Source: an uncultured Clostridia bacterium
GTDB lineage: Bacteria > Bacillota > Clostridia > Christensenellales > CAG-314
DNA: 53,128 nt
Assembly (NCBI GenBank): GCA_947625725.1
Contig: CANQPI010000010.1
Location: 1 to 53,128, forward strand
Direction of reading: 5' to 3'
Part shown: positions 27,299 through 34,504 of the stretch, one piece after another
Layout: every line of letters starts with the position of its first letter
How positions within the stretch are numbered: the first letter of the stretch is position 1
Notes under the pieces: model-generated
What the model was told of the DNA's origin: nothing
What the model saw: the letters and a program-made list of their open reading frames with translations, nothing else
The model's database searches: none
Made by a program: the position numbers and the translations under genes

Positions 27299-30200
27299 TG
27301 ATTTTTTCCTCCTCCGATTTAAAATATTTGATCATTTCAGTAAGTACTGCATTATTTCTTTTTTCTTCTGACAACATTTCGAAATATGAAAAAGCAATTT
27401 TTTTATAATGCAAGTACAATGGAGAATTGTTTAGGCGTAAATAAATTAGCGAGCATAGTAGATTATACCTCAAATAAGTTTCTTCATCATTGTAATCCTT
27501 TTCTTTATGTATATATGCAATATCGATGTTGCCTTTCTCGATATAGTTTTGCACATTACTTGTTATGATGGCATCGTTTTCATATACATATTGCAACAAA
27601 AAATTATAACATTTTACTAAATCGGGCAAATATATCCCGATATTTTTCCTTGCGCATTCCGAGTACATATCGATCGCTTGTTTGATTGAATAAATACTTT
27701 GTTCAACATTATTCATATCGCGATAATAGTAAAACCAGCATAATTGCAAAAAAGGTTCGGTCCTACATTTAAAATCAGATGGTTCACAATTAACAATTTC
27801 ACGAGATACGTAATCAAGGATGCGCTTTTGAATATCAAATTTTTTTGCAGAGTTAGCAATGTTGCAATAACAGATATATTCCGACAGCAGACCTATTTTA
27901 CTTATGATTGATTTATCATTTTCATGAATAATTCTTGCAAATTTAATTACTTTATCGTAAACATCCAAAGCCTCATCATTTCGGTTTTGATTCCAAAGTA
28001 ATGTTGCATATTTTCCAAGGCACTCAACATAATCATTCAATTCACGCATAACATCGGTATCTATACTTTCATCATACAACAAAATGGCTTTTTTAAAATA
28101 AAATTCACTCTGAGCATAGTTATTAAAAATAAGTTCGTCTAATCCGGCATTGGTATATAAAAAAGCCGTTCTTAATTTTTTTTCTCTCGAAATAGTCAAA
28201 TTAAATTTGGAAAAATCATCAATATGCTTTATTATTTCCAACTCTTTTCGATTTTCAAAGTAATTTTGGGACCATGACAACTTTGCCGGAATTAATAGAA
28301 TTGCATCAAAAAGAATTTCAATTTTATCTTTAGATATGTATTTTGAAGATAAAATAGAATTCAAACAGCAATAATAAACATTGTCCTCAATGCTTGAAAA
28401 GTCAAATTTATCGGTTGAAACCTGAACAATTTTTCCTATTAGGTAGTCTATTGTTTCAGCGACTTTATGATCGAATATGCGTGCGATCGTTTCTTTTCGT
28501 TCAATATGATCAAGTGTAAAATAAGTCCCTTCTTCGCCTCTGGAAGTTCCCAAAAAAAGTTTCATGGAATTGATAAATCCCAAGAAAGCAAAATTCAAAT
28601 TATCATTCCCTGATAATACGGCCAATTCATTTAAAGTAACAGGTCGATCGACCAAAGCCAAACAGGCAAGAACATTAATAAATTTTTCATAATATTTTGA
28701 ACCGTAATATTGTTTTATTGACTCAAAATATTGCTCATATAATTTTTCGTCAAAATTCAAATCATCTATGCAAATAGTAGTGATGCCGTCGGCTATATAC
28801 TCTTTCAATGCTATCTTTATCAATTCTCTAATCAAAGAAAGGTTGAGAATTGATTTATCTTGAAGTTGATTAAATTTTTCATCTGTTTTATCAAAATCTG
28901 CATCAAAAACCATACCGTTCTTTTTACAAAACAGGCGGCTTTTTTTAATAATATATAAGTCGTAGAAACTCTTTACAAACTGTAAATAATTTTCATCGTT
29001 TTGCGTAAAGCACGAAACTTCACCTGAGAAAGATTTAAGAAATTGTCTGCAAGAAAGTGAAAGCGTTTCTTCGTTACAAATGCGGCATGTAATCAGAACA
29101 TATACCCCGTCAATTAAATCTTCGACATTGGGTATAAAGTCCAATATATTTTTCCCTTGTTGTTGATTCAGCTCATCTATGCCGTCGAAAATAAACAGCA
29201 GTTTTTTATCAGCATAGTATTTTTTCTTGTATTGATTCAAAAAATCCGCAAACGCCTCATTCGGCTTATCGCTATTAATGTCTAACCTAAATGTATTATT
29301 TGCTATTGTGGTATCCTTTGTAAGTTTACGCATTTGATCTTCGACGAATATCGAGAAATCATCCACTCTTGAATTGTATGTCGAATTTATATAAAATGCC
29401 TTGACGCACAAATCATCTATATATATTTTATCAATGGAAAATGGATCGAGTCCACGCACAAAAAAGCTTTTTCCCATTCCCTTTTCCATTTTAAGCATAA
29501 AAACATTTTTGGGCTTTTGTATCTTTTTTTCGAGCCAATGCACCAAAAAGTCAGGGACAAGGTATTCGCCGGAAGACAAAAATTCCTCACATAAATTGCG
29601 TTCTTCAACAGTGTAAGTTGCCAAATCGTTTGAGAACTCTGTCGCAGATATAGAATTTTCAATGTATAGATTGTTTAATTCAGTTATATCTACAGACATC
29701 TTTAAACTTTGAATATATTCGATAATATCTGTTTTCTGAAGTTTTTTTATGTATCTGTCAAATAAATATAGGCCATCATTTCTCAAATCAAAGAAAGGAT
29801 AAAGCGGGTATTTATTTTCTGCTATTTGCAAAAATAGTCTTCCATTACAGAGGTTAATATCACTACAAATACCTTCTAATCTGTGCCCAAGCGAATCAAC
29901 AAATTTAATTGCTTGGAATATTTCTCGATTTTTAGAAAAAAAAGTCGTCAACTCTTTAAGTTTAGATGCCACATCGTCATATAATTCGCTGTCGTTTAAT
30001 TGTCTGGCTGCTCCATGTGCAATTGTAGTGTTGCGCCAATTAACAATGTCGCCATTCCTATCAGAGTTGACAAGCTTACGCACACATGCTACGAGATCAA
30101 TAACTTCTTGCGGAATAGATGAGTTGCACTCAACAACACTTTTAGACAAATTAAGTAAATAACGCCAATCACCCAAAGAAAGAGGTTTAGACATCAAATA

Positions 30201-30524
30201 GTAAATTAATTCTTTTGATTTAACATCTTGATTTTGTTTGATTGCAAAAGAAGCTACTATCAATACGGGCACGCGAATCAGTAACTCGTATAAATCTTTT
30301 ATTTGAAATACAATCCCATAAATTTGTTTACTATCCAAAAGGTCTTCAACAATTTTATATTCTTGTGCCCAAATAGTATTGAGATTTTCAGCAAAATTCA
30401 CATCAAAGTAATTTCGAGATTTTAATAGTATTTCGTTCCATTCACGCTCACAACATGGACAACAATATTTTTTTTCGATAAATTCAAGTTCTTCTTGGCA
30501 ATTAGGACAAACTAATTTTTCCAC
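27291..30524 (-). CDS. Zinc ribbon - HEPN-like - STAND/NACHT NTPase - TPR-like protein
   Basis: 1077 residues, GTG start after TAGGAG. Residues 1-30 form a zinc ribbon (C6xxC9, C22xxC25). The helical region 40-230 contains R164-N-T-T-I-A-H170, an Rx5H motif typical of HEPN RNase-type domains. A P-loop lies at about 345-353 (EKGMGKSFF); its first glycine is replaced, which is atypical. Walker B is at 441-451 (KLLFIFDGIDEL), followed by VLITCR, the sensor seen in NACHT ATPases. A winged-helix-like segment follows, then alpha-helical repeats resembling TPRs from about 800 to the end. Such architectures are used in stress or phage sensing with effector activation. No membrane segment is seen. The gene is AT-rich and has its own promoter. 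Confidence 0.82.
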   Translation of the reverse strand: MEKLVCPNCQEELEFIEKKYCCPCCEREWNEILLKSRNYFDVNFAENLNTIWAQEYKIVEDLLDSKQIYGIVFQIKDLYELLIRVPVLIVASFAIKQNQDVKSKELIYYLMSKPLSLGDWRYLLNLSKSVVECNSSIPQEVIDLVACVRKLVNSDRNGDIVNWRNTTIAHGAARQLNDSELYDDVASKLKELTTFFSKNREIFQAIKFVDSLGHRLEGICSDINLCNGRLFLQIAENKYPLYPFFDLRNDGLYLFDRYIKKLQKTDIIEYIQSLKMSVDITELNNLYIENSISATEFSNDLATYTVEERNLCEEFLSSGEYLVPDFLVHWLEKKIQKPKNVFMLKMEKGMGKSFFVRGLDPFSIDKIYIDDLCVKAFYINSTYNSRVDDFSIFVEDQMRKLTKDTTIANNTFRLDINSDKPNEAFADFLNQYKKKYYADKKLLFIFDGIDELNQQQGKNILDFIPNVEDLIDGVYVLITCRICNEETLSLSCRQFLKSFSGEVSCFTQNDENYLQFVKSFYDLYIIKKSRLFCKKNGMVFDADFDKTDEKFNQLQDKSILNLSLIRELIKIALKEYIADGITTICIDDLNFDEKLYEQYFESIKQYYGSKYYEKFINVLACLALVDRPVTLNELAVLSGNDNLNFAFLGFINSMKLFLGTSRGEEGTYFTLDHIERKETIARIFDHKVAETIDYLIGKIVQVSTDKFDFSSIEDNVYYCCLNSILSSKYISKDKIEILFDAILLIPAKLSWSQNYFENRKELEIIKHIDDFSKFNLTISREKKLRTAFLYTNAGLDELIFNNYAQSEFYFKKAILLYDESIDTDVMRELNDYVECLGKYATLLWNQNRNDEALDVYDKVIKFARIIHENDKSIISKIGLLSEYICYCNIANSAKKFDIQKRILDYVSREIVNCEPSDFKCRTEPFLQLCWFYYYRDMNNVEQSIYSIKQAIDMYSECARKNIGIYLPDLVKCYNFLLQYVYENDAIITSNVQNYIEKGNIDIAYIHKEKDYNDEETYLRYNLLCSLIYLRLNNSPLYLHYKKIAFSYFEMLSEEKRNNAVLTEMIKYFKSEEEKINE

Positions 30525-30553
30525 GACAAAAAACTCCTATCATTTTTTAAAGT

Positions 30554-30582
30554 ATTATAGCATATAAATCTCGCTTTTACAA
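30554..30582 (-). promoter_or_regulatory. Promoter of the STAND-fucosidase operon
   Basis: On the minus strand: TTGTAA, 17-base spacer, TATAAT, with the -10 ending 30 bases before the GTG start. The -35 and -10 are identical to those of the operon at 47077. Confidence 0.65.
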
Positions 30583-30650
30583 TATAAAAACCGAACGCCA
30601 AAGAAAAAACTAAACCAATCTACTTAACGGTGGTTTAATTTGTTCTACCG

Positions 30651-30804
30651 TGGTGCTGGTGGTGGGACTTGAACCCACACGTTGTTTCGTCTTTGACGAA
30701 GGTTCTTTGAACCACCACATCGGATTTTGAGTCCGACGCGTCTGCCCTCAGCCGAGGGAGCATGGCGACCGAACGCCACGGAGCGTAGCGAAGTATTTCA
30801 CCAC
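30651..30804 (-). pseudogene. tRNA-Leu-like gene expanded by hairpin insertions and lacking its 5' acceptor strand
   Basis: Minus strand. The anticodon arm (anticodon CAA), T arm, 3' acceptor strand and CCA match the intact tRNA-Leu at 30842-30927. About 29 extra bases in the variable region form two perfect hairpins: TTCGTC-TTT-GACGAA (30686-30700) and GGTTC-TTT-GAACC (30701-30713). About 48 extra bases in the D region include CCCTC/GAGGG (30745-30758) and TGGCG/CGCCA (30763-30778). The 5' acceptor GCTGGTG is replaced by a T-rich stretch, which is the terminator tail of the intact tRNA upstream. It is probably not an active tRNA. Confidence 0.8.
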
Positions 30805-30834
30805 AAAAAAAATGCAAGCCTCAAAAAGACTTGC
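30805..30834 (-). terminator. Terminator of tRNA-Leu
   Basis: Minus strand: GCAAGTC and GGCTTGC arms around a TTTTTGA loop, then a run of eight T. Confidence 0.75.
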
Positions 30835-30841
30835 ACTATTT

Positions 30842-30927
30842 TGGTGCTGGTGGTGGGACTTGAACCCACACGTTGTCACCAACATCGGATTTTGAGTCCG
30901 ACGCGTCTGCCATTTCACCACACCAGC
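30842..30927 (-). tRNA. tRNA-Leu (anticodon CAA)
   Basis: 86 bases including encoded CCA. The acceptor stem GCTGGTG/CACCAGC is complete, the anticodon loop is CTCAAAA, the long variable arm expected for Leu is present, and the T loop TTCAAGT is intact. Confidence 0.93.
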
Positions 30928-31066
30928 ATAATTTGCTTTTACACTATACCACATCTTGAACAATTTATCAACAATTTTGAGCAATTTTTCAAAACTTTTT
31001 GTTGATTGCATATCAAACTTTTTATTGCAGAAATGATTTTTGTGTGATACAATAAAAATAAACCAT

Positions 31067-31142
31067 CTACCTGTGGTCTAATTGGATAAAATTACGCCCT
31101 CCGACGGCGTCGTTTCGGGTTCGAGTCCCGACAGGTAGACCA
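31067..31142 (+). tRNA. tRNA-Arg (anticodon CCG)
   Basis: 76 bases including CCA. Acceptor CTACCTG/CAGGTAG, anticodon stem ACGCC/GGCGT with loop CTCCGAC (anticodon CCG), T stem TCGGG/CCCGA. The D stem is weak. It reads codon CGG. Confidence 0.9.
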
Positions 31143-31236
31143 TTGCGCCGACTTCGCTTTGAGTCGCAACAGAAAAGGAACTCGCAACACGTGCGCTCCT
31201 TTTTCTTTTGCTCCTGTTTGCTCGTCGCCGCAAGTC
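31122..31236 (+). repeat. tRNA-Arg 3' end plus downstream flank (right arm of inverted pair)
   Basis: The T arm, the 3' acceptor strand and ~94 bases downstream recur as an inverted copy at 25943-26057, with roughly nine positions in ten matching. The flank contains short imperfect palindromes and T tracts that could act as the tRNA terminator. The two arms bracket about 5 kb. Confidence 0.88.
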
Positions 31237-31298
31237 TTTTTTAGACTTGCATTTTTTGTTCACATCTCGTCGATTTGTAATGTATGTGTAATTTTGTA

Positions 31299-31327
31299 TT
31301 GTTTCGCAAAAATTTTTATGATATAAT
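31299..31327 (+). promoter_or_regulatory. Promoter for the aldo/keto reductase operon
   Basis: TTGTTT, 17-base spacer, TATAAT, 27 bases before the ATG. Confidence 0.6.
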
Positions 31328-31354
31328 AACTCATATCAAAAGCGGAGCAAGATT

Positions 31355-32479
31355 ATGAACAAATTTTTTGCGGAAGTAAACAAAAATTTCGGTTTGGGTT
31401 GCATGCGTTTGCCCGAGCGTGACGGCGCAATCGACGTCGATCAAGTCAAGCAAATGGTGGATGAGTTTATCGACGGCGGTTTCAACTATTTCGACACCGC
31501 GCACGGTTATCACAGTCAACGCAGCGAACCCACGCTCAAAGAGTGTCTTACAAGTCGTTATCCGCGCGACAAATACGTTTTGACGGACAAATTGACCGAC
31601 TTCTTTTTCAAATCAAACAAGGATATTCGCCCTTTGTTCGAAATGCAGTTGCGGCAGTGCGGCGTGGAATATTTCGACTTTTATCTGATGCACGCGCAGA
31701 GTCGCAAAAATTACGACTTTTTCCGTCAATGCAACGCTTACGAAACGGCTTTCAAACTCAAATCCGAGGGAAAAGTGCGACACGTCGGCATATCTTTTCA
31801 CGACACCGCAGACGTTTTGGACAAAATATTGACGGACTATCCCGATCTGGACGTAGTGCAGTTGCAACTCAACTATCTCGATTGGGACGACCCCGCCGTT
31901 CAATCGCGCGCCAACTACGAGGTATGCGTCAAACACAACAAACCTGTAATTGTTATGGAACCTATCAAAGGCGGTCATCTTGCCAAACTGACGGAGAGCG
32001 CGTCCCTGTTGGTAAACGCCTTGAACGTCAGCCCCGCAAACCTCGCGTTGAGGTTTGCCGTTTCCCTTGACAACGTGTTCATGACGCTATCAGGCATGAG
32101 CAATATAGCGCAACTGCGCGAAAACGTGTCACTGATGAAAAACTTTGCGCCGCTGACCGAACGCGAACTTCGCGTTGCGCGATCCGTCGCGGCTTTGATC
32201 AAAGGCGAAAATATCATTCCCTGCACCGCCTGTCGTTACTGTGTGGATGGTTGTCCCAAACACATTTCCATACCCGATCTGTTTGCCTGTCTAAACGCCA
32301 AGAGGCATTTCAACGATTGGAACGCCGACTTTTACTACAACAATGTTCACACCAAGGGACAAGGCAAAGCAGGCGATTGTATCAAGTGTGGCAAGTGTGA
32401 ACGCGCTTGCCCGCAAGGTTTGCACATTCGCGAACTTTTGAACGACGTGGCGGCGGAGTTCGAGCGCAAGTCCGATTGA
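31355..32479 (+). CDS. Aldo/keto reductase with C-terminal 4Fe-4S ferredoxin domain
   Basis: 374 residues. Residues 1-260 form the AKR barrel: GLGCMRLP near the start, FDTAHGYH with the catalytic Asp/Tyr pair, and FYLMHAQSR with the active-site His. Residues ~285-350 carry two cluster motifs, CTACRYCVDGCP and CIKCGKCERACP. Family members use NAD(P)H on aldehydes or ketones; the iron-sulfur tail suggests coupling to ferredoxin-level electron transfer in an anaerobe. A thioesterase gene follows nine bases later, so they are probably co-expressed. The substrate cannot be told from sequence. Confidence 0.92.
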   Translation: MNKFFAEVNKNFGLGCMRLPERDGAIDVDQVKQMVDEFIDGGFNYFDTAHGYHSQRSEPTLKECLTSRYPRDKYVLTDKLTDFFFKSNKDIRPLFEMQLRQCGVEYFDFYLMHAQSRKNYDFFRQCNAYETAFKLKSEGKVRHVGISFHDTADVLDKILTDYPDLDVVQLQLNYLDWDDPAVQSRANYEVCVKHNKPVIVMEPIKGGHLAKLTESASLLVNALNVSPANLALRFAVSLDNVFMTLSGMSNIAQLRENVSLMKNFAPLTERELRVARSVAALIKGENIIPCTACRYCVDGCPKHISIPDLFACLNAKRHFNDWNADFYYNNVHTKGQGKAGDCIKCGKCERACPQGLHIRELLNDVAAEFERKSD

Positions 32480-32488
32480 GGTTGCATT

Positions 32489-32902
32489 ATGACAGTTCCT
32501 TATGTACACAAAATTCAATATTACGAAACGGACAAGATGGGCGTCACTCATCACTCCAACTATGTGCGTTTTATGGAAGAAGCGCGCGTAGACTATCTCG
32601 ACCAAATAGGGTATAGTTTTGGGCGTATGGAAGCGGAAGGGCTTGTTTCTCCCGTTGTTTCCGTCAACGTTCGCTATGTCAAGCCGACTTTCTTTGGCGA
32701 CAAGATAGAAATAGCGGTGAGTTTGTCGGAAATGACCGCCGCAAAAATGCGCATCGGCTACACAATGACCTGCAACGGCGAAATTGTGTGTCAAGCCGAG
32801 AGTTTGCATTGTTTTGTGGACAAAAATTCTCGCCCCATATCGCTAAAACGCGCCAAACCCCAACTGTTTGAGTTGCTGTCGTCTTTGGTGCAAAACAACT
32901 GA
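32489..32902 (+). CDS. Acyl-CoA thioesterase, hotdog fold (YbgC/4HBT type)
   Basis: 137 residues, the normal size. The catalytic motif YYETDKMGVTHHSNYVRFME includes the Asp and the HxxY segment typical of 4-hydroxybenzoyl-CoA thioesterase-like enzymes, followed by V(R)YVKPTFFGD. It hydrolyses acyl-CoA thioesters, with exact specificity unknown. It is the second gene of the operon with the aldo/keto reductase and ends at a strong terminator. Confidence 0.92.
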   Translation: MTVPYVHKIQYYETDKMGVTHHSNYVRFMEEARVDYLDQIGYSFGRMEAEGLVSPVVSVNVRYVKPTFFGDKIEIAVSLSEMTAAKMRIGYTMTCNGEIVCQAESLHCFVDKNSRPISLKRAKPQLFELLSSLVQNN

Positions 32903-32924
32903 CAAAAGTAAATTTTTATAATTA

Positions 32925-32960
32925 AAGTCCGCTTTAACGTCAAAGCGGACTTGTTTTTTT
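32925..32960 (+). terminator. Terminator after the thioesterase gene
   Basis: Stem AAGTCCGCTTT / AAAGCGGACTT with a short loop, then a T-rich tract. Confidence 0.88.
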
Positions 32961-33021
32961 GCTATCATGCTCGGCATGCGTTGCAAAGCGTTGACAAAAC
33001 ACTTTCGCGTTACATCGGTTG

Positions 33022-34173
33022 TTAATAAATCAAACCGCAAAGCAGTTGAGTTCCCACCAAAACGGCAAGGAAAGAAAAGTTTATTATCAAAAACGTCGCG
33101 ACGTAACGTTTCAACGCTTTGTGATCGTGTTTGCGAAATTCGTTCAGCGTGATGAGGCTCGCAAGCGACGCTATGGGCGTACCCAGACCTCCGATATTTA
33201 CCGCAACAAGCAGGTTAGCCCAATCTTCGGTAAATTTGGATAGCAACACCGCCGTGGGAACGTTGCTTATCACCTGACAGCATGCCACTCCCACAAGCAA
33301 AGGCGATTTGCTCACTATCTCGGACAAAAATTTGCTCACCGCGCTGATACGCGCCATATTGCCGCTAAACACAAAAAACGCGGTAAAAGTTATCAACAGA
33401 GCGTAGTCCACGTGTCCCAACGCTTTTCTGTCGAGTATCAACATTGCGATCAACACGACGGCAAACACTATGTACCAAGGCAGCACGTCAAAAACGATCA
33501 GTAGCGACAACACAAACAATGCCGCGTAAACAATACTGCGCCACACGCAGGGGTGGTGTTCCTGCTCGGCATAAAGTGTGATTTTGTCTTTTTTTACAAA
33601 CAAACACACGGCGATTATCAACAACAGCGCAACTACGCAAGGAATAGCCATTGTTTTTACAAAGTCGCCGAAACTCACGTTAAAGTAATTGTACAGGTAA
33701 ATATTTTGAGGATTTCCAAACGGGGTCAACATTCCGCCGAGGTTTGCGGCAATGTTTTGCATAACAAACACAACGGGCATTTTGTCCTTGCGATTGCAAC
33801 TGTCCAACACGATATACCCCAACGGCAAAAACGTGATAAGCGCCATATCGTTAGCCATCACCATCGAGCCGAAGTACGTTATGAACACCAACGCAAACAC
33901 CGTATTGCGCAAATTGCCGAATTTGAGAACGATCTTTTTTGCCAACCACCCGAAAAAGTTTATGTTTTTGTAAGCGGCTACTACGGCAAGAGTGCAAAAC
34001 AGCGTGGACAGCGTGGACAAATTGAAGTAACCCAAATACTCGCGGTCAAACGGCACAAAAAAACAAGTAATGGTCGCAAGCAAGACCGCTACGATAGGCA
34101 TCAGGTTTTTGACGATAAATTTACCGATTCCCGCTGCGGGAAGTCGGCGTTTTGTTACGACTTTCGTACTCAT
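33022..34173 (-). CDS. SLC13/CitM-ArsB superfamily anion transporter
   Basis: 383 residues with about ten to eleven membrane helices. Signature segments are FGNPQNIYLYNYF in the first half and SNVPTAVLLSKF in the second half, the two re-entrant loop motifs of the ion transporter (IT) superfamily. Likely substrates are di- or tricarboxylates or similar anions; direction and ion coupling are unknown. An ATG at 34242 would add 23 residues, but a good promoter lies inside that extension, so the start at 34173 is preferred. That gives a very short leader with weak AACGG. It is a single gene on the minus strand. Confidence 0.85.
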   Translation of the reverse strand: MSTKVVTKRRLPAAGIGKFIVKNLMPIVAVLLATITCFFVPFDREYLGYFNLSTLSTLFCTLAVVAAYKNINFFGWLAKKIVLKFGNLRNTVFALVFITYFGSMVMANDMALITFLPLGYIVLDSCNRKDKMPVVFVMQNIAANLGGMLTPFGNPQNIYLYNYFNVSFGDFVKTMAIPCVVALLLIIAVCLFVKKDKITLYAEQEHHPCVWRSIVYAALFVLSLLIVFDVLPWYIVFAVVLIAMLILDRKALGHVDYALLITFTAFFVFSGNMARISAVSKFLSEIVSKSPLLVGVACCQVISNVPTAVLLSKFTEDWANLLVAVNIGGLGTPIASLASLITLNEFRKHDHKALKRYVATFLIINFSFLAVLVGTQLLCGLIY

Positions 34174-34189
34174 TTTTGTACCGTTGCAA

Positions 34190-34218
34190 ATTGTAGAACT
34201 TTGTTGTTTTTTAGTCAA
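34190..34218 (-). promoter_or_regulatory. Promoter of the anion transporter
   Basis: Minus strand: TTGACT, 17-base spacer, TACAAT. The predicted start is near 34183, ten bases before the chosen ATG. Confidence 0.55.
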
Positions 34219-34444
34219 GCGTATGACGGCGATATTTTTCATTTTTTTTTACCGAAATGCCGTTTGAATTTCTTATAATCTCGTTGCGCCTACACTGTAT
34301 GCCAAAGTTGCGCGCAAAGTGCAAATCTGCGTTGACTTGCGTCATTTTCGTCGCGTCGGGGCGCAATTTGCGCCGTCAATTTGTCAATAATTGCCGTATG
34401 AAAAATTTTTCCTACGTAAAATTGAAAATTTTTGCAAAAATAGG

Positions 34445-34473
34445 TTGCAATTTGCTTTGCAAAAGAGTAAAAT
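34445..34473 (+). promoter_or_regulatory. Promoter of the copper operon
   Basis: TTGCAA, 17-base spacer, TAAAAT. Between it and the ATG at 34505 lies a G-rich run and GGGTGTACCC (34493-34502), whose GGGT/ACCC arms could be part of a CsoR site overlapping the ribosome site. The operator assignment is tentative. Confidence 0.55.
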
Positions 34474-34504
34474 ATACACATACACGGGGAGGGGGTGTAC
34501 CCAA

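Noticed and set aside
25943-31236. Classical integrase-type attL/attR around the island
   Set aside because: The long repeats are inverted, not direct, the two tRNA ends are of different tRNAs, and no integrase gene is present.
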